Position numbers and translations under genes: made by a program
Virus record (IMG/VR): IMGVR_UViG_3300044701_001873
Coordinates: 1 to 64,000 of that record
Direction: 5' to 3' (one strand)
DNA from: a virus
Length of the DNA: 64,000 bases
Notes under the pieces: generated by a model
Told to the model about the DNA's origin: nothing
Database searches by the model: none
The model's input: only the letters and a program-made list of their open reading frames with translations
Shown: one piece after another, positions 1 to 6,345 of the stretch
Layout of the letters: each line of letters starts with the position of its first letter
Position numbering within the stretch: position 1 is the first letter of the stretch

Positions 1-3
1 TCT

Positions 4-27
4 TGTGCCACTTCCTCAACTGGCACA
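4..27. repeat. Inverted repeat TGTGCCA...TGGCACA
   Basis: Seven-base arms at 4-10 and 21-27 are perfect complements, with a 10-base centre. The same half-site, AACTGGCACA, recurs in most of the regulatory cassettes further right. A minus-strand TATAAT (30-35) lies beside it. Here the -10 box is on the other side of the repeat from where it sits in the other copies, so this may be the edge of a cassette cut by the window. Confidence 0.6.
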
Positions 28-35
28 TTATTATA

Positions 36-332
36 CCCAGACGCCAAAAAACCCTCATATTCTTGACATCTTTTCAAGAAATGAGTTAGTTATATTCTTC
101 CTCGTAATATTCGATTGATCACTTAAGTTTATTATTTCCTATTTTATTGCGCCGGAGACAGGACTGAACTCCCTCTTTTATAATATAAGGATCTTGAGTT
201 CTTATATCTTATTGTCAGGTTGATTCTTGTTCCCGTAGGAGAATTCAAGAGCTGCTCTTAAGTTATAAGATCTTGAGATGTTTTATTTATATACCTTATG
301 TCCAATTTTTGAAGTGGCATAAGATAAAGAAA
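36..332. other. Region without a recognisable gene
   Basis: No open frame with a plausible start was found on either strand. The sequence is AT-rich and holds two AGATCTTGAG / GGATCTTGAG words that resemble the repeat words of 600-1100. It probably continues the non-coding regulatory region. Confidence 0.4.
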
Positions 333-364
333 AACCCCTTATTAATGGCGTATAATAAGGGGTT
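333..364 (-). terminator. Rho-independent terminator
   Basis: A perfect 12-bp stem (333-344 with 353-364) has an 8-base loop. On the minus strand it is followed by TTTCTTT, giving the classic GC-clamp plus U-tract. It lies 27 bases after the stop of the 391-564 gene. Confidence 0.85.
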
Positions 365-390
365 AAGAGATTAGGGAATTTAATAGTTTC

Positions 391-564
391 TCACCATCGA
401 TCTGGAGTAGAGAGATCTTCAACATATGCGCGAACACTCTCTGCGGGTTCGAGTTGTAATACCTTATCCCATTGAATTTGATGGGGATTCATATCTTCTA
501 GAACTTCCACTTCCAAAGTAATTCGATATTTGGTCTTGGTGCCTGCCAGATAAGATTTCGACAT
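391..564 (-). CDS. Hypothetical 57-residue protein
   Basis: This frame starts MSKSYLAGTKTKY and ends DLSTPDRW. It has an ATG start, a complete frame and a strong terminator just downstream. The amphipathic strand pattern (KYRITLEVEVLED) suggests a small beta-containing fold. I recognise no family. It is the last minus-strand gene before the repeat-rich non-coding stretch. Confidence 0.7.
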   Translation of the reverse strand: MSKSYLAGTKTKYRITLEVEVLEDMNPHQIQWDKVLQLEPAESVRAYVEDLSTPDRW

Positions 565-1245
565 TTGAACTCGAACTCCTGAGAAACTATGTGTACAGTA
601 TATGTGAATCTCGAATGAATGTCAAGTGTGAGTGTGCGGATCTCGAACTGGCACAAAGCACATGAATATCATTCGAGAACATATGATATTATATAGCACG
701 ATCTCGATGAAATGTCAACGTATAAGGTATCTCGATATGATAATGAGATCTTATGTGTATCTCGAATAAGATCTCGAAGTGTGATATAAGGATCTCGAAT
801 GAACCTGGGGGTGGAAAATTACGCGTCCTTATGTAATTTTTTGCGGGGGCGCTTGACTTTTTCGAGTTCTTATGGTAGAGTGCGGGCTAAGATCGCTATA
901 AGAACTCGTATTTAATAAGGTTTCTAAAGATAATAAGATAATAAGAACTCACATTTATCTCGTATAAGAACTATAAGAACTAAGGTTTCTAAAGATAATA
1001 AGAAACCATAAGAACTCGAATAAGATATAGTATCTCGATAGTATAAGATAACACCATCTCGATAAAGATAATAAGATATAATCTCGTATATTATCTCGAC
1101 AAAGATATACAGACACATCTAAATGTCCATCTTGAACCTTTTAATACATTATCTCGTTATAATTCTCGTAAAAGTTTTCCACAGGTTGAAAACTTCTGCC
1201 TACCCTAAATCCTATATAAAGTAAGTCATTAATAAGATAGAACAG
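565..1245. repeat. Non-coding array of ATCTCGA repeats
   Basis: The heptamer ATCTCGA occurs exactly at 608, 640, 701, 729, 759, 771, 792, 1032, 1056 and 1093. Near copies (ATCTCGT, and GAGTTCT/AGAACTC words) lie between them. Chance would give well under one copy. No gene was accepted here on either strand. The region is very AT-rich, with many ATAAGA runs, and sits just upstream of the only plus-strand gene. Binding sites for a replication initiator or regulator are plausible; this is inference. Confidence 0.75.
916..1003. repeat. Pair of 23-bp direct repeats
   Basis: The 23-base word that begins TAAGGTTTCTAAAG occurs exactly at 916-938 and again at 981-1003. It is flanked by ATAAGAAC words. 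It sits inside the ATCTCGA array and may reflect recent slippage or duplication. Confidence 0.75.
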
Positions 1246-1806
1246 ATGGAGGCACCAGAGGTAAGATATAAGATGGTAGATACGATCAGGGGAATGGAGA
1301 ACTATCCTGACTATGCTATTGATGTAATGGGTAATGTCTGGTCCTTTAAGTTCAATAAGTTCCGTAAGTTAAAACCATCCTGGGCAAAGAAGAAGGATAG
1401 TTACTTAATAGTCAGACTAGCAGACGTTAAATGTAAAATGAAATCCTTTTATATACATCGTCTTGTTGCTATGGCATACTTACCTTCTGATGATTATAGT
1501 AATCAGATACGTCACATGAATAAGGATCTAAATGATAATCGTCTTGAGAACCTTGAATGGAAATATAAGAGAAAGAAAATAAGACGTGCTGATACTGGTA
1601 GAGTAGAAACTATTGAAGTCAGAGATATGTTAATTGATGACTTTATTATTGACAAATTAAAACAGGCACATATTGCATCACATCATAAGGGTCTTCCTGT
1701 TCCTGACTCTTATGCCTTTACTAATACTATGATTGATGGTGCATTAGAAGATTACATTAATCGTTATGGTTTGCGTAAGATCATGTATCAATTGGGCAAT
1801 CAATAA
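1246..1806 (+). CDS. HNH homing-type endonuclease (NUMOD4/HNH_3-like)
   Basis: The 186-residue protein is a probable DNA-nicking endonuclease. Residues about 18-50 (NYPDYAIDVMGNVWSFK) match the NUMOD4 pattern. Residues 73-107 (YIHRLVAMAY, then RHMNKDLNDNRLENLEW) match the HNH_3 pattern of an RLVA segment, a central H, N-D-N and ENLEW. The C-terminal 70 residues are unassigned and may bind DNA. It is the only plus-strand gene and ends by overlapping the convergent 1781-2002 gene by 26 bases. A second ATG at 1273 has a better ribosome site (AGAGG) and could be the true start. The lone orientation fits a mobile selfish gene. Confidence 0.85.
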   Translation: MEAPEVRYKMVDTIRGMENYPDYAIDVMGNVWSFKFNKFRKLKPSWAKKKDSYLIVRLADVKCKMKSFYIHRLVAMAYLPSDDYSNQIRHMNKDLNDNRLENLEWKYKRKKIRRADTGRVETIEVRDMLIDDFIIDKLKQAHIASHHKGLPVPDSYAFTNTMIDGALEDYINRYGLRKIMYQLGNQ

Positions 1807-2002
1807 GCATCAGATCTGCTTGTCTCCTTTCTCCTGGTCGGGTCTGAAGATGTTGGTTGAGTTGGGAGAATTGAGATGCTAGATGAGAATAATATGCAGC
1901 AAGGAAGTAATCCTCATGAAAATCAGCAGTTGTCTCCTGTTTGTTTAGAGCAGAGATAATATCAAGTATCTCACCTGATGATAATGATAGATTTGGTTTC
2001 AT
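1781..2002 (-). CDS. Hypothetical 73-residue protein
   Basis: The frame begins MKPNLSLSSGEILDIISAL and looks helical throughout. Its ATG overlaps the stop of the upstream gene as ATGA, the coupling typical of this phage. Its last eight codons overlap the end of the plus-strand HNH gene, which hints that the HNH gene was inserted close by. No family recognised. Confidence 0.7.
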   Translation of the reverse strand: MKPNLSLSSGEILDIISALNKQETTADFHEDYFLAAYYSHLASQFSQLNQHLQTRPGERRQADLMLIDCPIDT

Positions 2003-2214
2003 CAGTGATCTCTAGGAAAAGTAGTCTTACAATCAGGACATAACCAATGATCAATCCGATCTTGGTTGCGTAGTTCAACACCTATCACTCTTGAATAGAA
2101 ATAAGGTGCAGAGTAATTGTGTCGATACTGTTCGGGAATTTCTTTCTCCACCCAGTTTGTATTACATTGTGGGCAGTTTGTGAGATGAGTAATATCAGTA
2201 TAGGTATGAGTCAT
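2002..2214 (-). CDS. Small zinc-ribbon protein
   Basis: The 70-residue protein has two CxxC knuckles, CPQC near residue 14 and CPDC near residue 59, the layout of a single zinc ribbon. Such proteins bind nucleic acid or protein partners. It overlaps both neighbours by 1-4 bases and so belongs to the operon started by the promoter at about 2480. No specific function is implied. Confidence 0.75.
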   Translation of the reverse strand: MTHTYTDITHLTNCPQCNTNWVEKEIPEQYRHNYSAPYFYSRVIGVELRNQDRIDHWLCPDCKTTFPRDH

Positions 2215-2450
2215 CGGGCAATGAGATCTAGAGTTTCCATTAGCATCAGTGCCATTTCAACCTGAGTATCTTCTTCGATAATGGGAATGTTGGCATCTAC
2301 AAATTCAGTCGCAAGTTCCATCAGAAGTTCGGTCATTCGTTGGTCGGAGTATGCGAAAGTGGCAAACTCAGATTTGAAACCATTGGTGAGCAGTTTGAGC
2401 GATTTGGTCACAGTGAGTTGGTAAGCAGTGTCGTCAATCGAAGTGGGCAT
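2211..2450 (-). CDS. Hypothetical 79-residue protein
   Basis: I take the start at the ATG giving MPTSIDDTAYQLTV, because the frame further upstream runs through the promoter cassette at 2451-2535. The predicted product is helical, with an acidic middle (EEDTQVE). It is the first gene behind that promoter. No family recognised. Confidence 0.7.
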   Translation of the reverse strand: MPTSIDDTAYQLTVTKSLKLLTNGFKSEFATFAYSDQRMTELLMELATEFVDANIPIIEEDTQVEMALMLMETLDLIAR

Positions 2451-2535
2451 TGGTGTGCTTTGCTTGTATGAATGTATTATAGGGCACCCTGGTGCTGGTG
2501 AGGGGGTTCCTGTGCCAGTTGAGGAAGTGTCACCA
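2451..2535 (-). promoter_or_regulatory. Terminator-promoter cassette (copy A)
   Basis: On the minus strand the order is an inverted repeat ending AACTGGCACA (2511-2533), a GC-rich stretch with GGGTGCCC, then TATAATACATTCATACA with TATAAT at 2476-2481, 26 bases before the ATG at 2450. It is nearly identical downstream of the -10 to the copy at 3350-3430. Confidence 0.75.
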
Positions 2536-2787
2536 GGTTCCGCGTTGGACGTGTATTTTTCTGATTTCCTGATAAAGAAATTGACGAAGCCCATTGTCGG
2601 TAGTGTGATCAAAGGCATCATAAAGTCGATTTAGATATTCTTCTTGTGTAGATCCAATGTTACCATTTCCACCAAGATCATTCAAGGAAGAACCTGATTT
2701 GACTTTTGATTTGCCAAAGTTACCAGTGATGTTACCTGATGTTCGCAGTTTGGGTCGAATTTTAGACAGATTTGAGTAGTTCATCAT
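2530..2787 (-). CDS. Hypothetical 85-residue protein
   Basis: The product begins MMNYSNLSKIRPKLRTSG. Its basic, glycine- and serine-rich first half is probably disordered, and its second half looks helical (EEYLNRLYDAF). Tandem ATGs at 2787 and 2784 make the exact start uncertain. Its stop lies within the inverted repeat of cassette A. No family recognised. Confidence 0.7.
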   Translation of the reverse strand: MMNYSNLSKIRPKLRTSGNITGNFGKSKVKSGSSLNDLGGNGNIGSTQEEYLNRLYDAFDHTTDNGLRQFLYQEIRKIHVQRGTW

Positions 2788-2923
2788 TTACATGATCAAA
2801 GAAGAATTCATAGGTCGCAGAACTTTTACCTGTTGGACGGATACTTCTGAACCATTCAACAGGACATTCTTTTAACCATTCATTAAAATCAATATGTTGT
2901 GAAGTCAGATTTGGGACTGTCAT
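2762..2923 (-). CDS. Hypothetical 53-residue protein
   Basis: The frame MTVPNLTSQHIDFNEWLKEC ends in DELLKSV. Its ATG shares the ATGA junction with the 2920-3156 gene, and its end overlaps the next gene by 26 bases. It fills an otherwise empty gap in a tightly packed operon, which is the main support. No family recognised. Confidence 0.65.
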   Translation of the reverse strand: MTVPNLTSQHIDFNEWLKECPVEWFRSIRPTGKSSATYEFFFDHVNDELLKSV

Positions 2924-3156
2924 TGAAGTCGAAGTTTATACTTATCAATCAGAAGATCGCGCACAAGTTCCCGATCTACACTATCACCACAGAACTCTTG
3001 TCCTTTGAGTTTGGCAATTCGAATCACATCATTAGTTGCCTTGCGAATAAGTGTGCGATTGATTCCAGTGATGGGATAAATGCCATCAGCAGCATAGAAC
3101 GACATCACATAATCAATGAAATCGTTGATGAATTCTTTTGAGAACATGACAGTCAT
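2920..3156 (-). CDS. Hypothetical 78-residue protein
   Basis: I place the start at the ATG just after the upstream stop (TGAAATG), giving MTVMFSKEFINDFIDYV. The N-terminal part looks helical and the C-terminus is basic (IDKYKLRLQ). It lies in the operon read from cassette B. No family recognised. Confidence 0.7.
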   Translation of the reverse strand: MTVMFSKEFINDFIDYVMSFYAADGIYPITGINRTLIRKATNDVIRIAKLKGQEFCGDSVDRELVRDLLIDKYKLRLQ

Positions 3157-3157
3157 T

Positions 3158-3349
3158 TCAGTTAGCAATGTCGTTGAGAATGTGGCGGGCAAACTTCATA
3201 AAATCATATGCAGTCACATTACGATCACCATAACCATCAAGCATATCAGTCTGATTGTAAGTATTCACAATCAACAGGCAGGCATCATAGAGTGCTGCCT
3301 GATGCTCCTCTTCAGAGTGAAAGGAGATTGCGCTGTAGGAAGGAAGCAT
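3158..3349 (-). CDS. Hypothetical 63-residue protein
   Basis: The 63-residue frame MLPSYSAISFHSEEEHQAAL looks helical and has a proline-free C-terminal half. It is the first gene behind promoter cassette B, whose TATAAT lies about 26 bases upstream of the ATG. That spacing supports this start. No family recognised. Confidence 0.7.
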   Translation of the reverse strand: MLPSYSAISFHSEEEHQAALYDACLLIVNTYNQTDMLDGYGDRNVTAYDFMKFARHILNDIAN

Positions 3350-3430
3350 TGGTGTCCTTTGCTTGTATGAATGTATTATAGGGTATCCTGGTGGGGACGG
3401 GAGGTGCCTTGTGCCACTTTGGAAACTGGA
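3350..3430 (-). promoter_or_regulatory. Terminator-promoter cassette (copy B)
   Basis: TATAAT lies at 3375-3380 and is followed by ACATTCATACAAGCAAAG, shared with copy A. Upstream lies a CCAGTTTCC...AAAGTGGCACA inverted repeat (3402-3426). The GC-rich hairpin between them is weaker than in other copies. Confidence 0.7.
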
Positions 3431-3431
3431 C

Positions 3432-3929
3432 TCACATGTTGGGAGAATATGTCATCTGTATGCCACCATTGTAATTTCTTTGAGTATGAATTGCACCAAG
3501 TTGAAATCCTAATTGTGGCCAGGGTTTTTGAGGTGTTGGCACACAATAGATCTCCTTGATTGCAAAGTTATTCTCTCTCATATCCCGAATACGTTTCTTG
3601 GTCGTATAATGATTAATCGTAGTGAGATATACAATATTATCAGAAACCTTCATACCGTGAAGAAGAAATTGCTGCATCTTTGACCAAGGTGGATTTGTAA
3701 TGATCCAATCTACCTTTTGATTGTAAGTCAGAAAATCCTTTCCTTCTGCTAACTCACACCAGTCTTTTGTCTTTACATCGAATTGATCATAGAATGCACC
3801 TGTGCCTCTGCAAGGATCTAACAATATACCAGAAGGTGAGAAATGTTGAATGATTTCCTTTGCCAACCACTCTGGAGTCATTACAATATCCTTTTCAGGA
3901 GTGTTCTTTGGGGGACAGAATGCTCTCAT
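3432..3929 (-). CDS. Small DNA methyltransferase, probable N6-adenine
   Basis: The 165-residue protein carries a SAM-binding motif I (LLDPCRGTGAF, residues 36-46) and a catalytic motif IV NPPW (79-82). The order I-then-IV and the NPPW tetrapeptide fit adenine-type amino-methyltransferases. It is short for the family and has little room for a target-recognition domain. Its start overlaps the stop of the 3926-4534 gene by four bases, so the two are translationally coupled. It may protect phage DNA from that partner or from host restriction. Target sequence unknown. Confidence 0.85.
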   Translation of the reverse strand: MRAFCPPKNTPEKDIVMTPEWLAKEIIQHFSPSGILLDPCRGTGAFYDQFDVKTKDWCELAEGKDFLTYNQKVDWIITNPPWSKMQQFLLHGMKVSDNIVYLTTINHYTTKKRIRDMRENNFAIKEIYCVPTPQKPWPQLGFQLGAIHTQRNYNGGIQMTYSPNM

Positions 3930-4534
3930 TTATTGAATGTTCTCCGACTTGATGTGATGACAATATTAAGGTCTTTCTTTGTGTATTCTACTCCACTTTG
4001 AATGAGATCGTCAAGTTTAATCGAACACTGGACTCTTCTTTGATTTTTACTATCGACCTTAGGATTAATCATAAACATTGACTTATCGGACTGAACCTCA
4101 GACTTCCAAGACTCTGCTACTAATTGATACTGCTGCTGCCCTTCTTTTCCTTTCTGAACAGTCTTGACCTTATTCACATAGTTCTTGACATCTTCATACT
4201 TCATATCACCCCAGAGAGTATGATAATCCTTAGGACGAATGTTAAATTCATATTGAGTATGAAATACCTTTTGATTGGCAACCTGATCATAGCAACCAAC
4301 GATGATCCGATACTCTTGATGACTCATCATTCTCAATATATCAGAGCAACAGATCACCTTACTACCAGTGGTCTTGATGCTACCATCATAATCGACTATC
4401 AGACCATTGCACAAATCATATGTTGAAGTATATCCGTTTTCCTTTAATTTATCATACTCTTCCTTTGAAAGACCAGTTCTTTCACGGATAATCATATCTT
4501 CAAAAGAATTACCGTGTGCTTGAACTTCGGCCAT
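3926..4534 (-). CDS. Possible restriction-endonuclease-like protein
   Basis: The 202-residue protein starts at MAEVQAHGNSFEDMI; a longer frame would run into the -10 box. GNSFEDMI near the N-terminus, followed by YDLCNGLIVDYDGSIKTTG and then VICCSDILRMM, resembles the fold core of PD-(D/E)xK type II restriction enzymes, where an acidic residue precedes an xK on a strand. This is pattern-level resemblance only. The four-base overlap with a methyltransferase gene downstream strengthens the idea of a restriction-modification-like pair. It could equally be a structural or regulatory protein. Confidence 0.5.
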   Translation of the reverse strand: MAEVQAHGNSFEDMIIRERTGLSKEEYDKLKENGYTSTYDLCNGLIVDYDGSIKTTGSKVICCSDILRMMSHQEYRIIVGCYDQVANQKVFHTQYEFNIRPKDYHTLWGDMKYEDVKNYVNKVKTVQKGKEGQQQYQLVAESWKSEVQSDKSMFMINPKVDSKNQRRVQCSIKLDDLIQSGVEYTKKDLNIVITSSRRTFNK

Positions 4535-4617
4535 TGATCTTTCTGTGTATGACAATATTATATCCTAAAATTATCTCTCACGTCCACCCAGTGTGACACT
4601 TCAAAAACTGGTCTCAC
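4535..4617 (-). promoter_or_regulatory. Promoter with inverted repeat
   Basis: TATAAT at 4557-4562 is followed on the minus strand by ATTGTCATACACAGAAAG and the ATG at 4534. Upstream is a CCAGTTTTTGAAGTGTCACA inverted repeat like those of the other cassettes. No strong U-tract hairpin was seen here. Confidence 0.65.
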
Positions 4618-4823
4618 TTCTCATAAGATTTCAATTGATAACAGTATTCTAATCTTGCTTTATCTTCCTGTAGTTTTAGTTCATTTGTATATCGAATGAA
4701 ATGATCTACCAATTCCTTTTCTTCGTCGCTAAATGGTATACGATTTTCTCTTTTATGATGAATGATCTTTGCAAGTTCTCTTACATATTCAACTGGTAAA
4801 TCTAAGAACTCTTCGTATGACAT
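4614..4823 (-). CDS. Hypothetical 69-residue helical protein
   Basis: The frame begins MSYEEFLDLPVEYVREL and is highly charged and helical throughout, with a likely coiled-coil stretch (NELKLQEDKARLE). Its stop lies in the promoter region of the methyltransferase operon. No family recognised. Confidence 0.7.
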   Translation of the reverse strand: MSYEEFLDLPVEYVRELAKIIHHKRENRIPFSDEEKELVDHFIRYTNELKLQEDKARLEYCYQLKSYEK

Positions 4824-4852
4824 CAGAGATCTGAGTAAGTTGATATGACTAT

Positions 4853-5245
4853 TTAATCTTCTTCGAGTTCCTCATTGAGATCTATGTCCACACCATCAGT
4901 CAGATCTTTTAATCTATCAAAGAAATCCTCATCCAGAGGAATGAGTTTCTCTTTACCAGTCTCAATATCATCTACCATCTGCATCAGGTGTTCAAGAAAT
5001 TCTTTGGGATAAACCTCATCTTCACCAAGAGTTCCCCAGAACCATTCAAGACATTCCTGTTCTGGATCTTCGACTGATTTAAGTATCGCATAGTCCGCAT
5101 AGTTTGATCCCATCAGATCTGCCCAGATACGGAATGCTCCGCGAATACTTTGCCATCCTGTCATCCAACAATGACCAATCCAGTATTCCCACCAATTCAT
5201 CTTGGTTTTATTTGGATATGTTCCTTTGACTGGTGTGCTAATCAT
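4853..5245 (-). CDS. Tryptophan-rich hypothetical protein (family member 1)
   Basis: The 130-residue product starts at MISTPVKGTYPNKTK, where the ATG overlaps the upstream stop by eight bases. A further upstream start would overlap the 57-residue gene too much. Residues 16-45 are Trp-rich (MNWWEYWIGHCWMTGWQ) and the tail is strongly acidic. It resembles the 5704-6045 and 6039-6266 products in its W-x-Y-W spacing and in the D-Y-D/A-I segment, so the three may be diverged paralogues. Confidence 0.75.
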   Translation of the reverse strand: MISTPVKGTYPNKTKMNWWEYWIGHCWMTGWQSIRGAFRIWADLMGSNYADYAILKSVEDPEQECLEWFWGTLGEDEVYPKEFLEHLMQMVDDIETGKEKLIPLDEDFFDRLKDLTDGVDIDLNEELEED

Positions 5246-5411
5246 AACGTGGTTTATCTGTGTCGAATTGATACCATTTTGCATCCTTCATATCTAGGCA
5301 CATACGAACCGTAGTGTGCTCTCTGTGTTCTCTTTCTGTTCCTTTATATAACCATCGTCGTTGATAGGCACAGCACCAGATATTATAAAAGATCTTAGAC
5401 TTTTCCGTCAT
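5238..5411 (-). CDS. Hypothetical 57-residue protein
   Basis: The frame MTEKSKIFYNIWCCAYQRRW is basic and aromatic-rich and ends KPRYD. It overlaps both neighbours (8 and 17 bases), typical of this operon. No family recognised. Confidence 0.65.
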   Translation of the reverse strand: MTEKSKIFYNIWCCAYQRRWLYKGTEREHREHTTVRMCLDMKDAKWYQFDTDKPRYD

Positions 5412-5553
5412 CTTCTACCTTATCAAGGTGTTCCATAATGACTCTAATAAAGTCTTCTTCGGCCCAGGTGTTGAGAATACTTTCCGTAGGAGAATTCTCA
5501 TCCCAGGAGATGGTAAATGTTTTGTCTTCATTTTCTTTTACTTCGATAGTCAT
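5395..5553 (-). CDS. Hypothetical 52-residue acidic protein
   Basis: The frame MTIEVKENEDKTFTISWDE suggests a beta-hairpin followed by an acidic helix (WAEEDFIRVIMEHL). It overlaps the downstream start by 17 bases. No family recognised. Confidence 0.65.
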   Translation of the reverse strand: MTIEVKENEDKTFTISWDENSPTESILNTWAEEDFIRVIMEHLDKVEDDGKV

Positions 5554-5555
5554 TT

Positions 5556-5711
5556 TTATAATTGAATTACTTCTACGTCACTGATGGTGAAACTCTTACA
5601 CTTATAATAAGTCGTAAGTTGTTCTACACTCATTTCACTTTCAACTAAAATTTGAATACTCACAGTAGCATCATCTACAAGACTTGAAAGAACCACAGCA
5701 TACTTATTCAT
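5556..5711 (-). CDS. Hypothetical 51-residue protein
   Basis: The frame MNKYAVVLSSLVDDATVSI has alternating hydrophobic residues, suggesting a small alpha/beta fold. It overlaps the end of the 5704-6045 gene by eight bases and stops two bases before the next start. No family recognised. Confidence 0.65.
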   Translation of the reverse strand: MNKYAVVLSSLVDDATVSIQILVESEMSVEQLTTYYKCKSFTISDVEVIQL

Positions 5712-6045
5712 CATTATTATCCCAAGGTGCTTTACGATTTAGTATTTCTTGAAATCTTTTTTGTACTTCAGGATCTGGTGGTTGGTTTAGTCTTTCTACA
5801 AGTGCATCAAAGTCTTTTGCAGGTAATACAATCTTTTCTGGTGGATAAGACCCTTTACCCCAGAACTTTTCAAACTCCCATTGATAGTTCATATCCAACC
5901 ATCCACCATTCAGACAACTCCAGAATGACTCCCATATGTGATAGTCATCAAACCGAAATCCTTGGTGAGACATCAACCTATACCACCACCAGAATGGAGT
6001 ATAACGTAGAAACCTATTGGAGATTATCCACTTGTTTATTACCAT
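5704..6045 (-). CDS. Tryptophan-rich protein with DUF1778-like tail (family member 2)
   Basis: The 113-residue product has an aromatic first half (FWWWYRLM, then WESFWSCLNGGWL). Its C-terminal half (LPAKDFDALVERL, NQPPDPEVQKRFQEILNRKAPW) resembles the tail of DUF1778/TacA antitoxins, where an F-x-x-L segment is followed by PPxPN and a final APW. No toxin gene is adjacent, so this is probably a repurposed or generic interaction motif. It is a likely paralogue of 4853-5245 and 6039-6266. Confidence 0.7.
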   Translation of the reverse strand: MVINKWIISNRFLRYTPFWWWYRLMSHQGFRFDDYHIWESFWSCLNGGWLDMNYQWEFEKFWGKGSYPPEKIVLPAKDFDALVERLNQPPDPEVQKRFQEILNRKAPWDNNDE

Positions 6046-6266
6046 CTTCCTAATCGTAGTTTGCGTTCAGGTGAAATATAAGGATTGTATGGGTCATCAT
6101 ACGGTGTAATATATTCACTCATCCAACCCCAAGAGAGTGCTTCCCAAAAGTCATCATATCCAAAATGATCCATAGTAATACGACAATCAATGATATATTC
6201 AATATGACGAAAACCTTCAATGAACCATTCCCATTTTGTCATCTGCCAGTATTCTTTCCAGGTCAT
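6039..6266 (-). CDS. Tryptophan-rich hypothetical protein (family member 3)
   Basis: The 75-residue frame starts MTWKEYWQMTKWEWFIEGF and has nine tryptophans. FGYDDFWEALSWGW parallels FRFDDYHIWESFWSC of the downstream gene. It is the first gene behind the nested terminator-promoter at 6290-6324. Function unknown. Confidence 0.75.
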   Translation of the reverse strand: MTWKEYWQMTKWEWFIEGFRHIEYIIDCRITMDHFGYDDFWEALSWGWMSEYITPYDDPYNPYISPERKLRLGRW

Positions 6267-6289
6267 TTCATATTCAAGTTCATAAGAGC

Positions 6290-6324
6290 ATCATAGCACA
6301 AAAAAAGACCCTTGTGAAGGGTCT
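6290..6324 (-). promoter_or_regulatory. Terminator with nested sigma-70-type promoter
   Basis: The hairpin AGACCC/GGGTCT (6306-6311 with 6319-6324), followed by seven Ts on the minus strand, ends the tail operon. The loop holds TTCACA (6313-6318), exactly 17 bases from TATGAT (6290-6295). The same DNA can therefore stop the upstream transcript and start the next. Confidence 0.8.
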
Positions 6325-6345
6325 GGTGGGCAATTCAAAGATAGT

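Noticed and set aside
148-180. tRNA-like 3' end (GAGTTCAGTCC and TCTCCGGCGCA, minus strand)
   Set aside because: The T-stem does not pair and no matching 5' acceptor, D-arm or anticodon arm is present.
924-1118. 64-codon minus-strand frame in the repeat region
   Set aside because: Its composition (Ile, Tyr, Leu, Ser only) reflects the AT-rich repeats, and it lacks a ribosome site.
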